From contig CAJYJH010000078.1 in NCBI GenBank assembly GCA_913775265.1, forward strand, positions 90,342 to 154,341: a stretch of 64,000 bases of DNA, in the 5' to 3' direction. Source of the DNA: an uncultured Mucilaginibacter sp. Its GTDB lineage: Bacteria > Bacteroidota > Bacteroidia > Sphingobacteriales > Sphingobacteriaceae. Positions 53,943-62,337 of the stretch are shown piece by piece (within the stretch, counting starts at the first letter, position 1; each line of letters starts with the position of its first letter). The position numbers and the translations under genes are program-made. The notes beneath the pieces were generated by a model. It did no database searches. It saw only the letters and a list, made by a program, of their open reading frames with translations, and was not told where the DNA came from.

Positions 53943-54956
53943 TTATGGCACCGCCAATTCAAACTGATCGGCTAATAATTTATATGACTGCAACCGGTCT
54001 TCAAAATGTTCGGTAATGGTTACCAGCATCACCTCATCAACATTATAAACATTGGCTAAGCGGGTAATTGTTTCTTTCATTTGTGCCGGTGTGCCGCTAA
54101 TCACACGGCGCCTGTTCATTTTAATGCGTTCTTCTTCTTGTAGTGTATAAATCGCATCTTTTACATCGTCAAAGCTTAGCGGATTGATACCGCCACCTTT
54201 TTCAAATTGGATAAATCGGTAATCCATCACCGCTTGGTGCTGCCGTATCTTTTCTTCATCTTCTGAGCAAAAGGCAAAGATTGCCACGTTGGCTTCCGGT
54301 GCCGGCAGGTCTTCGGATGGTTCGAATTTAGCCCGGTAAAGGTCTATTGCGTTGGCGCCACCTGCAGGGTTAATAAAATGTGCAAAAGAAAAACCCATAC
54401 CAAAATGAGCGGCATATAAGCTGCTTTGCCCGCTCGAACTCAGCAACCATCTGCCTGGCACGGTATCAATCATGGGTATAGCCCTGATGCGGGCAGCCAC
54501 CGGTCCGTCCTCGGCTGTATCATGGAAATAATTTTGCAGGTCCATCAACTGCTCGGTAAAATCCTGTTCGTTAAACTGGTTAGACGGGTTGAGCACCGAG
54601 GCAGTTAGTCGGTCGGTGCCAGGTGCCCGGCCCATGCCCAAATCAATACGGCCCGGAAACAAGGCTTCCAGCATCCTGAAATTTTCCGCTACTTTTAAAG
54701 CACTATGATTAGGTAGCATCACCCCGCCCGACCCAATACGCAGGTGCTGCGTTTGCCCGGCCAGGTGAGCAATCAGAACTTCGGGTGTAGACCCTGCCAG
54801 GCTGCCGGTGTTATGGTGTTCGGATACCCAATAGCGGGTATAACCTAAATGGTCGGCCAGTTTAGCCAGCACAACAGTTTCCTGAACGGCTTGCCGGGCC
54901 GTTGTTCCCTTTCGCACCGGCGACTGGTCGAGCACACTCAATCGTATATTATTCAT
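53943..54956 (-). CDS. LLM-class flavin-dependent oxidoreductase
   Basis: A 337-residue TIM-barrel luciferase-like monooxygenase. LADHLGYTRYWVSEHHNTG, LRIGSGGVMLPNHSALKVAE and FPGRIDLGMGRAPGTD are the typical MsnO8-subgroup elements; the F420- or FMN-binding loop is similar. It likely oxidises an organic substrate with reduced FMN; substrate unknown. A single gene, divergent from the histidine kinase region. Confidence 0.88.
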   Translation of the reverse strand: MNNIRLSVLDQSPVRKGTTARQAVQETVVLAKLADHLGYTRYWVSEHHNTGSLAGSTPEVLIAHLAGQTQHLRIGSGGVMLPNHSALKVAENFRMLEALFPGRIDLGMGRAPGTDRLTASVLNPSNQFNEQDFTEQLMDLQNYFHDTAEDGPVAARIRAIPMIDTVPGRWLLSSSGQSSLYAAHFGMGFSFAHFINPAGGANAIDLYRAKFEPSEDLPAPEANVAIFAFCSEDEEKIRQHQAVMDYRFIQFEKGGGINPLSFDDVKDAIYTLQEEERIKMNRRRVISGTPAQMKETITRLANVYNVDEVMLVTITEHFEDRLQSYKLLADQFELAVP

Positions 54957-55210
54957 ACTCTCGTTTTAAACAATATTAAGGTTATTGGTAATAAGCCTTG
55001 CAATGCGTTTTCCTTTATGGCTTTAGGCTTACATTGTAGTAAAAGTGAAGTTGTTGCTTTTTGGTAAATGCTGAAATTTCTACAGGGTTAATTTGTTAAT
55101 GTTTCGGGTAATTTTTAATCTGTTAATTTCAAATCGTTAGCATCTTTTATTATTTTTCAGGTGCTAAACCATATAGCCTCTATAATATCTCCCAATTAGT
55201 TTAATTAAAT

Positions 55211-56299
55211 ATGAATGACGAAGTGAAGCAGTTTCGGCTGTCGAAGATGATTGAAGAAATTGAAGACTACGCCATACTGTTGTTGGACGAAAACGGGAAT
55301 ATTGAAAACTGGAACAAAGGCGCCGAAAAAATAAAAGGCTACAAAGCTCACGAAATAGTAGGCAAAAACTTCAGACTGTTTTATACAGATGAAGACCGCG
55401 AAAACCGAAAACCTGAATCACTGATAGAAACTGCCAAAAGGGAAGGCAAAGCCATTAGTGAGGGCTGGCGGGTACGTAAAGACCGCAGTATGTTTTGGGG
55501 AAGCATTGTGATTACTGCTATACACGACATGCAGGATAACATTATTGGCTTTACTAAAGTAACCCGTGATTTAACCGACAAAATGCTGGCTGCCGAAGCC
55601 ATACAACAACACCTCAATGAACTGCAACTAAAAAACAAGGAACTAGAGCAGTTTGTATACATAGCCTCGCATGATTTGCAAGAACCTCTGCTCACGGTAA
55701 GTAGCTTTGTTGAGTTGCTCAAAGAAGAATACGGGCATCTGTTTGACGAAGAAGGGCAGCTTTACATGGGTTATATTAACGAGGCTACCGGCCGTATGCG
55801 TAACCTGATCAAGGATCTGCTTGATTACTCGCACATTGGTCGGGATAAAGGTATAGAACAAGTAAATGTTAGCGAGCTGCTGGCAAACATTGTAAGTGAT
55901 TTAGACCAACGCATAGCGGCCACCGGCGCAAAAGTTGTAATTGGCGAAATGCCAACGGTGACAGCATACGCTACCGAGTTAAGGCAGTTGTTTCAAAATC
56001 TGATTGCTAATGCACTCAAGTTTTACCGAAAGGATGTGCCACCAGTAATTAAGATTGATGCTGAACCCTGCAAGGCGGGCTGGAAATTTAAAGTAAGTGA
56101 TAACGGCATAGGTATTAGGACGGAACACTTAGAGAAGATCTTTTTAATATTTCAGCGGTTGCATAACCGTGAGGAGTTCTCCGGTAACGGTATCGGGCTC
56201 GCTAATTGTAAGAAGATTGCCGTGATGCATAACGGCGATATTAGCGTTGAGTCGGTGCCGGGTAAAGGCAGCATATTTAGTTTTACTATTGAATTATAA
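55211..56299 (+). CDS. PAS-domain sensor histidine kinase
   Basis: A 362-residue soluble kinase with no membrane helix. A PAS domain (about 15-125, YAILLLDENGNIENWNKGAEKIKG, GFTKVTRDLTDK) precedes a HisKA helix with phospho-acceptor His154 (IASHDLQEPL). The HATPase domain has the N box (QNLIANALKF) and DNGIGI, and ends GKGSIF. It senses an intracellular signal, perhaps redox or light; the cofactor is unknown. The response regulator gene follows by 17 bases. Confidence 0.92.
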   Translation: MNDEVKQFRLSKMIEEIEDYAILLLDENGNIENWNKGAEKIKGYKAHEIVGKNFRLFYTDEDRENRKPESLIETAKREGKAISEGWRVRKDRSMFWGSIVITAIHDMQDNIIGFTKVTRDLTDKMLAAEAIQQHLNELQLKNKELEQFVYIASHDLQEPLLTVSSFVELLKEEYGHLFDEEGQLYMGYINEATGRMRNLIKDLLDYSHIGRDKGIEQVNVSELLANIVSDLDQRIAATGAKVVIGEMPTVTAYATELRQLFQNLIANALKFYRKDVPPVIKIDAEPCKAGWKFKVSDNGIGIRTEHLEKIFLIFQRLHNREEFSGNGIGLANCKKIAVMHNGDISVESVPGKGSIFSFTIEL

Positions 56300-56316
56300 G
56301 AAGTTCGTTAATAAAA

Positions 56317-56763
56317 ATGGCAAAAATTAAAGACCTGGAGTGTGTGTTGTTGATTGATGACGACAAGCCGACTAACCTAATCCATAAAAAGGTAATTGAA
56401 AAAACAGGTCTGGAAATAGAGGTGCAGGCACTAAACTCAGCCCGCGAAGCTCTTGATTTTTTAGCCTGCACGGGCAAATATGAGGGTGCCGAGCAAACAA
56501 GCAAGCCGGGTATCATTTTTTTAGACATTAATATGCCTGGCATGAACGGATGGGAGTTTATGGAAGCTTACCAGCAGTTGAGCGATAGCCAGAAAGCCCG
56601 CATCGTGGTGATAATGCTCACTACGTCGTTAAGTAACTCTGACCAGGAACGCGCCCTGCGCGATAAAAACATCACCACATTTTATCAAAAGCCACTACGA
56701 GCCAACATGGTGATGGATCTGGTAAATCAGCATTTTGATAGTAAGCCTGAAACTGAAGAATAA
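56317..56763 (+). CDS. Single-domain response regulator, partner of the PAS kinase
   Basis: A 148-residue receiver with no output domain. LLIDDDKPTN gives the acidic pair, the phospho-acceptor Asp is in FLDINMPG (about 70) and the Lys in YQKPLRAN (about 127). It closely resembles the orphan regulator at 25863. Adjacent to the PAS kinase, it probably is its target, relaying by protein interaction. Confidence 0.9.
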   Translation: MAKIKDLECVLLIDDDKPTNLIHKKVIEKTGLEIEVQALNSAREALDFLACTGKYEGAEQTSKPGIIFLDINMPGMNGWEFMEAYQQLSDSQKARIVVIMLTTSLSNSDQERALRDKNITTFYQKPLRANMVMDLVNQHFDSKPETEE

Positions 56764-56836
56764 ACCTCTGCCATCTCACTGACTTACTAACTCTTTAAAC
56801 TCACTGACTTCATTCCCATAATTTTTTGCAAACCGC

Positions 56837-56866
56837 TTGTAAATTAATTGGATACTCGTATCTTTG
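56837..56866 (+). promoter_or_regulatory. rplM promoter
   Basis: TTG at 56837-56839 and TATCTTTG at 56859-56866 with a 19-base spacer fit the Bacteroidota consensus. A small hairpin CCCG-AAATTA-CGGG (56871-56884) lies at the predicted transcript start. Confidence 0.75.
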
Positions 56867-56922
56867 CAGTCCCGAAATTACGGGGTATAGTAAACTGTTT
56901 CATATAAATTAATTTAAAGCAA

Positions 56923-57366
56923 GTGAATACGTTAAGTTACAAAACTGTCTCAGCCAACAAAAAAACCGTTAACAAACAATGGGTTGTTGTTGACGCGGAA
57001 GGCGAGATTTTGGGGCGCTTGACCTCTAAGATTGCTGCAATCATCAGAGGAAAACACAAACCAGGCTTCACTCCAAACGTAGACTGTGGTGATAATGTAA
57101 TTGTTATCAACGCAGACAAGGTAAAACTGACCGGGAACAAATTTGCCGACAAGCAATACGTTTCTTACACTGGTTATCCAGGTGGTCAGCGTTTCATTTC
57201 TCCTAAGGAGTTAATGGCTAAATTCCCTGAGCGCGTTATCGAGAAAGCCGTTCGTGGTATGTTACCTAAAAATCGTTTGGGCCGCGCCATTTATGGCAAC
57301 CTGCATGTTTATGCCGGTGCCGAGCATCCGCATGCTGCGCAAAACCCTACAACCATTAACTTTTAA
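56923..57366 (+). CDS. rplM: 50S ribosomal protein L13
   Basis: A 147-residue L13 that binds 23S rRNA early in large-subunit assembly. The start is GTG at 56923 (NTLSYKTVSANKK). Motifs VVDAEGEILGRLTSKIA and GMLPKNRLGR identify the family. First gene of a ribosomal cluster with rpsI and rpsB. Its 5' leader carries a small hairpin at the transcript start. Confidence 0.97.
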   Translation: MNTLSYKTVSANKKTVNKQWVVVDAEGEILGRLTSKIAAIIRGKHKPGFTPNVDCGDNVIVINADKVKLTGNKFADKQYVSYTGYPGGQRFISPKELMAKFPERVIEKAVRGMLPKNRLGRAIYGNLHVYAGAEHPHAAQNPTTINF

Positions 57367-57388
57367 TTTTTAAAGGAGAAAAGAAAAA

Positions 57389-57775
57389 ATGCCAACAACT
57401 AACACTTCAGGCAGAAGAAAAACAGCTGTTGCCCGCGTTTACTTAAACGAAGGTAACGGTGCCCTTACCGTTAACGGTAAAGACTACAAAGAGTATTTCC
57501 CAACCTTACCATTACAGTACGTTGCTACCCAATCTTTACTGGTTTCTGGTTCAGAAGGTAAATTCGATATTATGGTAAATGTTGCCGGTGGTGGTGTAAA
57601 AGGACAGGCAGAAGCCGTTCGTTTAGCTATCGCTAAGGCTATTGTTGAACTTGATGCTGAGAAAAAACCTGCATTACGTGCTAAAGGTTTAATGACCCGT
57701 GATGACCGTATGGTTGAGCGTAAAAAACCAGGACGTCGTAAAGCACGCAGAAGATTCCAATTCAGTAAACGTTAA
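57389..57775 (+). CDS. rpsI: 30S ribosomal protein S9
   Basis: A 128-residue S9. GRRKTAVARVYLNEGNGALTVNGKDY near the N-terminus and the basic end KKPGRRKARRRFQFSKR, which reaches the P-site tRNA, are diagnostic. A good AAGGAG ribosome site lies 12 bases upstream. Co-transcribed with rplM (22-base gap). Confidence 0.97.
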   Translation: MPTTNTSGRRKTAVARVYLNEGNGALTVNGKDYKEYFPTLPLQYVATQSLLVSGSEGKFDIMVNVAGGGVKGQAEAVRLAIAKAIVELDAEKKPALRAKGLMTRDDRMVERKKPGRRKARRRFQFSKR

Positions 57776-57796
57776 TATTTTAAGGAGGACACAACA

Positions 57797-58648
57797 ATGG
57801 CAAGAACAACATATCAGGATTTACTGGATGCAGGTGTACACTTTGGCCACCTTACCCGTAAATGGGATCCGAAAATGGCTCAGTACATTTTCATGGAGCG
57901 TAACGGTATCCACATTATCGATTTAAATAAAACCTTAACCAAGGTTGAAGAAGCTGCTTCAGCAATAAAACAAATTGTAAAATCAGGCCGTAAAGTTTTG
58001 TTTGTAGCTACCAAGAAACAAGCAAAAGACATCGTGGCCGATTATGCAAAATCAGTAAACATGCCTTTTGTAACCGAGCGTTGGTTAGGTGGTATGTTAA
58101 CTAACTTTGCTACTGTACGCAAGTCAATCAAAAAGATGTCAAACATCGACAAATTGACTAAAGACGGTACTTACAGCAACCTTTCTAAAAAAGAGCGTCT
58201 GATGATTCAGCGTGAGCGTGTAAAACTGGAAGCTTTGTTAGGTGGTATATCTGACTTAAACCGTTTACCGGCTGCATTGTTCCTGATCGACGTTAAGAAA
58301 GAGCACATTGCAGTTTCTGAAGCATTAAAGTTAAACATCCCTACCTTCGCAATGGTAGATACTAACTCTGATCCTTCGAACATCGACTTCCCTATCCCTG
58401 CTAACGATGACGCTACCAAATCAATTTCATTGGTTACCGGTATCATCATCCAGGCTATTCAGGAAGGTTTAGATGAGCGCAAACGCGAAAAAGAAGACGA
58501 AACTGAAAAAGAAGGTGCTGCTGCTAAAGCAAAAGTTGATGGTGGCGAAGCTAACGAAGGTACCCGTCGTCGTCGTGTAGCTGCAGAAACCGAAGCACCG
58601 TCAGACGCTGTTGATACTACAGCAACTGAAGGTAACGGCGCTGCTTAA
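57797..58648 (+). CDS. rpsB: 30S ribosomal protein S2
   Basis: A 283-residue S2 starting with ARTTYQDLLDAGVHFGH. VLFVATKKQAKDIV and RWLGGMLTNFAT are family motifs. An Ala/Glu/Thr-rich C-terminal tail (about 230-283) extends beyond the usual 240 residues, as in other Bacteroidota. The AAGGAGG site is strong. A hairpin follows before tsf. Confidence 0.97.
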   Translation: MARTTYQDLLDAGVHFGHLTRKWDPKMAQYIFMERNGIHIIDLNKTLTKVEEAASAIKQIVKSGRKVLFVATKKQAKDIVADYAKSVNMPFVTERWLGGMLTNFATVRKSIKKMSNIDKLTKDGTYSNLSKKERLMIQRERVKLEALLGGISDLNRLPAALFLIDVKKEHIAVSEALKLNIPTFAMVDTNSDPSNIDFPIPANDDATKSISLVTGIIIQAIQEGLDERKREKEDETEKEGAAAKAKVDGGEANEGTRRRRVAAETEAPSDAVDTTATEGNGAA

Positions 58649-58659
58649 TAAGCATATAT

Positions 58660-58723
58660 AAAGTTGCCGGTTGCGGGTTGTTAGTATTTAATACTGCAAT
58701 TTGCAATTGGCAACTTTCTTTTT
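58660..58723 (+). terminator. Imperfect terminator between rpsB and tsf
   Basis: AAAGTTGCC (58660-58668) pairs with GGCAACTTT (58709-58717), with internal partial pairing, followed by CTTTTT. tsf has its own TAATTTTG box downstream. Confidence 0.6.
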
Positions 58724-58736
58724 ATAAACAGATCAC

Positions 58737-58744
58737 TAATTTTG
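58737..58744 (+). promoter_or_regulatory. tsf -7 element
   Basis: TAATTTTG matches TAnnTTTG. The -33 element is not clear. It lies about 50 bases before the tsf start, after the terminator. Confidence 0.5.
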
Positions 58745-58794
58745 CGGTGAATTGCCATACAGGCAAGTAACATAGCATACAATCCATAAAAACA

Positions 58795-59646
58795 ATGTCT
58801 ACAGTACAAATTTCTGCATCAGACGTAAACAGACTGCGCCAGCAAACAGGTGCAGGTATGATGGACTGCAAAAAAGCCCTTACCGAAACTAATGGCGACT
58901 TTGAAGCAGCTATTGACTATTTAAGAAAAAAAGGCGCTAAAGTAGCGGCCAGCCGTCAAGACAGAGAATCTAACGAAGGTGTGGTTATTGCCCGTACTTC
59001 TGAGGATGGCAAACGCGGTGTAATTATATCTTTAAACTGCGAAACCGACTTCGTAGCTAAAAATGCTGAGTTTATTGCTTTCGCTAACGCTATCGCAAAC
59101 GGCGCAGTACAACACTTACCGGCCACTATCGACGATTTAAACAACCTGGAAATCGATACTGAAACTTCACGTGTTAAAATCGGCGAAGCTATCACTGACA
59201 TGACCGGTAAAATCGGTGAGAAAATCGGTGTTTCTAAATACGAAGTATTAGAAGGCGAGAAAGTAGTTGCTTACATCCACGGTAACTTCCGTTTAGGTGT
59301 ATTAGTTGGCTTAAGCGCTAACGTAGCAGGTGCCGAAGAAGCTGGTAAAGACGTGGCTATGCAAATTGCTGCCATGAACCCAGTTGCTTTAGATAAAGGT
59401 GACGTTGACGCTACTACTATTGAGCGTGAATTAGCAATTGCTAAAGAGCAGATCCGTGCTGAAGGTAAGCCAGAAGAAATGGTTGAAAAAATTGCTCAGG
59501 GTAAACTGAACAAATTTTATAAAGACTCAACCCTGTTAAACCAGGAGTTTGTAAAAGATTCATCTAAAAGCATTGCTCAGTTTTTGAGCAGTGTTGAAAA
59601 GGGTTTAACGGTAACCGCGTTTAAGCGAGTTGCTTTAGGAGCTTAA
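58795..59646 (+). CDS. tsf: Elongation factor Ts
   Basis: A 283-residue nucleotide-exchange factor for EF-Tu. The UBA-like N-terminus (VNRLRQQTGAGMMDCKKALTE), the hydrophobic dimerisation core and FYKDSTLLNQEFVKD are typical. The VSLNCETDFVAKN-type motif (SLNCETDFVAKN) is present. Followed by a strong terminator, so nagA is probably expressed separately. Confidence 0.97.
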   Translation: MSTVQISASDVNRLRQQTGAGMMDCKKALTETNGDFEAAIDYLRKKGAKVAASRQDRESNEGVVIARTSEDGKRGVIISLNCETDFVAKNAEFIAFANAIANGAVQHLPATIDDLNNLEIDTETSRVKIGEAITDMTGKIGEKIGVSKYEVLEGEKVVAYIHGNFRLGVLVGLSANVAGAEEAGKDVAMQIAAMNPVALDKGDVDATTIERELAIAKEQIRAEGKPEEMVEKIAQGKLNKFYKDSTLLNQEFVKDSSKSIAQFLSSVEKGLTVTAFKRVALGA

Positions 59647-59650
59647 TTAT

Positions 59651-59687
59651 AAAATCCCCGCCTTTTTTAAAGGCGGGGATTTTTTTT
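59651..59687 (+). terminator. Terminator after tsf
   Basis: AATCCCCGCCTTT/AAAGGCGGGGATT with a 3-base minimum loop then T8. Confidence 0.9.
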
Positions 59688-59708
59688 GAACTTTATTTTA
59701 CAACAAGC

Positions 59709-60821
59709 ATGTTAACAGCTTTACACAACACTCAAATTGTAACCGGCGGTGCCATCATCGCAGATAAAGCTATTATTATCGATCAGGATAAAATAACGGC
59801 TGTTGTTAACGAACAGGATATTCCGGCGGGAGCGGAGCTGATTGACCTAAAAGGCAATTACATTGCTCCCGGTTTACTGGACTTGCAAATTTACGGTGCC
59901 GGCGGCGCTCTATTTGGCGGGCTACCCAGTGAGGCAGCTCTACGGCAAATGGAGGTTACCCTGTTACAGCAAGGATGTGCCGGCTTTTTTGCTACTGTAG
60001 CTACTAACAGCGACGATGTAGTTTTAAAAGCTATTGAGTCGGCAAAAGCCTATCGTAAGCAGGCCATAGGCAACTTTTTAGGTTTACACTTAGAAGGGCC
60101 TTACCTCAACGCCGCACGCAAAGGTGCCCATCCCGAAAAATACATCAAGAAAGCCACGCTGCAAGAAGTTAAAAGCTGGGTGGAAATGGCCGACGGCGAG
60201 ATTAAGATGATGACCGTTGCGCCTGAGTTGCAGGACGACGAAGTTATTGAATATCTGCGCAGCCAAAACATCATCCTGTCGTCAGGGCATAGCAATGCGA
60301 CTTACGAGCAAGGGAAACAGTTTTTAAACCAGACCATCTCTGCGGTAACACATTTGTACAATGCTATGCCGCCTATCCATCATCGCGAGCCGGGTATTAT
60401 TCCGGCCATCTTTGAGGAAAAACCTTATACCAGCATTGTTGCCGATGGTATTCATGTATCATACCCTATGATAAAGCTGGCCAAACGCAATTTGAGTGAC
60501 AAATTGTTTTTGATTACTGATGCTGTTACCGAAGCTATAGAGGGAACTTATCAGCACCAGTATCAGGATAACAGATACGTGATGCCTGATGGTACACTAT
60601 CCGGTTCGGCACTGAGCATGCTGCAAGCCGTTGCTAATTGTGTAAATTTTGCGGATATAGAATTAGCCGAGGCCATCAATATGGCGTCGTTGTATCCGGC
60701 ACAGTTAGCTAATTTATCAACTAAAGGAAAAGTAGAAGCCGGATTTGAGGCAGATTTGATTATTTTTGATGCCGGGCTTAACCATATATTTACCGTATTT
60801 AAAGGTAAAGTACACAACTAA
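59709..60821 (+). CDS. nagA: N-acetylglucosamine-6-phosphate deacetylase
   Basis: A 370-residue amidohydrolase converting GlcNAc-6-P to glucosamine-6-P in amino-sugar recycling. PGLLDLQIYGAGG replaces the HxH, as in the NagA family; HLEGPYLN, SSGHSNATYEQ, VTHLYNAM and LITDA follow. It sits between tsf and pyrH, where other bacteria have no gene, 33 bases upstream of pyrH and probably in its transcript. The GlcNAc kinase gene lies at 25000. Confidence 0.92.
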   Translation: MLTALHNTQIVTGGAIIADKAIIIDQDKITAVVNEQDIPAGAELIDLKGNYIAPGLLDLQIYGAGGALFGGLPSEAALRQMEVTLLQQGCAGFFATVATNSDDVVLKAIESAKAYRKQAIGNFLGLHLEGPYLNAARKGAHPEKYIKKATLQEVKSWVEMADGEIKMMTVAPELQDDEVIEYLRSQNIILSSGHSNATYEQGKQFLNQTISAVTHLYNAMPPIHHREPGIIPAIFEEKPYTSIVADGIHVSYPMIKLAKRNLSDKLFLITDAVTEAIEGTYQHQYQDNRYVMPDGTLSGSALSMLQAVANCVNFADIELAEAINMASLYPAQLANLSTKGKVEAGFEADLIIFDAGLNHIFTVFKGKVHN

Positions 60822-60854
60822 AATTTCACCAACTACTATAAAATCATTATCTGC

Positions 60855-61559
60855 ATGAAGTATAACAGAATTTTACTGAAGCTAAGCGGCGAATCTTTAA
60901 TGGGCGCAAGACAGTATGGTATTGATAACGCACGTGTATTACAGTACGCGCACGATATTAAAACTGTATGTGATGCCGGTATTGAAGTAGCCATTGTTGT
61001 GGGCGGAGGTAATATTTTTAGAGGATTGAGCGCCGAAAAATCTGGCATGGAGCGTGCCCAAGCCGATTACATGGGCATGCTGGCCACCGTAATTAACTGT
61101 ATGGCTCTGCAAAGTGCTTTGGAGGGCATTGGTGTAGATACTCGTTTACAATCGGCTATTAAAATGGAGCAGATTTGTGAGCCTTACATCCGTCGCCGTG
61201 CCATGACTCATCTGGAAACAGGTAAAGTGGTGATTTTTGGTGCAGGTACCGGTAACCCTTACTTTACAACAGATACCGCAGCATCATTGCGTGCTATCGA
61301 GATCAAAGCCGACGTGGTATTGAAAGGTACCCGTGTTGATGGTATTTATACTGCCGACCCGGAAAAGGACCCCGCCGCAACCCGTTATGATGAAGTAAGC
61401 TTTGAAGAAGTTTACAGTAAAGGCCTTAACGTAATGGACATGACCGCCTTTACTTTGTGCCAGGAAAATAAGTTACCTATCATCGTATTTGATATGAACA
61501 AAGAGGGCAACTTTTTAAAAATTGCCCAGGGTGAAAAGGTAGGCACATTGGTGAGATAA
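60855..61559 (+). CDS. pyrH: UMP kinase
   Basis: A 234-residue hexameric kinase making UDP from [52 protein letters not shown] and [13 protein letters not shown] identify the amino-acid-kinase-fold PyrH. It follows nagA closely with no terminator. frr follows 140 bases on with its own -7 box. Confidence 0.97.
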   Translation: MKYNRILLKLSGESLMGARQYGIDNARVLQYAHDIKTVCDAGIEVAIVVGGGNIFRGLSAEKSGMERAQADYMGMLATVINCMALQSALEGIGVDTRLQSAIKMEQICEPYIRRRAMTHLETGKVVIFGAGTGNPYFTTDTAASLRAIEIKADVVLKGTRVDGIYTADPEKDPAATRYDEVSFEEVYSKGLNVMDMTAFTLCQENKLPIIVFDMNKEGNFLKIAQGEKVGTLVR

Positions 61560-61669
61560 CATATAGGTGCCTCAGATACGATTTCGGGAATGAATATTTG
61601 TTAAAACAGAAGCTTAAGTTTTTGGTATCTTAATTATTCACTCGCATTACCGACTCTATCAGGATTTAC

Positions 61670-61677
61670 TATTTTTG
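61670..61677 (+). promoter_or_regulatory. frr -7 element
   Basis: TATTTTTG matches TAnnTTTG, 22 bases before the frr start. The -33 element is weak. Confidence 0.5.
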
Positions 61678-61699
61678 CAATTACAAAAAATAAAATACA

Positions 61700-62263
61700 A
61701 TGAGCGAACTCATTAAAAAACAACTGAATGATGCCAAGGCTTTAATGGACAAAGCTATAAGTCATACAGATAACGAGTTATCAAAAATACGCGCCGGTAA
61801 AGCAAGCCCGGCTATGCTGGATGGTTTAGTAGTTGATTACTATGGTACCCCAACTCCTTTAAGCCAGGTAGGTAACGTAAATACTCCTGATGCACGTACC
61901 ATCGTGATACAACCATGGGAGAAAACTTTATTAGTGCCTATCGAAAAAGCAATTAAAGAGTCTTCTTTAGGTTTTAACCCACAAAACGATGGCAGCATTA
62001 TCCGTATTAATGTACCGCCATTAACCGAAGAGCGTCGTCGCGAATTGGTGAAACGTTTAAAAGGCGAGGCTGAAAACGGTAAGGTAGCTATTCGTAACAT
62101 CCGTAAAGATATTAACGATAAAATCAAAAAGTTAAAAACCGAAGGCGTATCTGAAGATGAAATTAAAGTAGGAGAGGCCGACGTACAGAAACTGGTTGAT
62201 ACTTACATTATAAAAGTAGACCAGTTATCTGAAGCTAAAGAAAAAGACATCATGACGGTTTAA
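61700..62263 (+). CDS. frr: Ribosome recycling factor
   Basis: A 187-residue factor that, with EF-G, splits the post-termination ribosome. Motifs IRAGKASPAMLDGLVVDYYG, INVPPLTEERRRELVKRLK and AIRNIRKDINDKIKK are characteristic. The length is normal. It completes the translation cluster and ends at a terminator. Confidence 0.97.
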   Translation: MSELIKKQLNDAKALMDKAISHTDNELSKIRAGKASPAMLDGLVVDYYGTPTPLSQVGNVNTPDARTIVIQPWEKTLLVPIEKAIKESSLGFNPQNDGSIIRINVPPLTEERRRELVKRLKGEAENGKVAIRNIRKDINDKIKKLKTEGVSEDEIKVGEADVQKLVDTYIIKVDQLSEAKEKDIMTV

Positions 62264-62284
62264 ATCTTAAGCCAACGTCAAATT

Positions 62285-62319
62285 AAAGGGAATGAGCATT
62301 TTGCATCATTCCCTTTTTT
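62285..62319 (+). terminator. Terminator after frr
   Basis: AAAGGGAATGA/TCATTCCCTTT with a 10-base loop, followed by TTTTTT. Confidence 0.82.
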
Positions 62320-62337
62320 ATTTTTGCGCCATAATCT

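Noticed and set aside
62285-62319. Possible regulatory leader before the ABC transporter
   Set aside because: The hairpin is fully explained as the frr terminator with a T-run.
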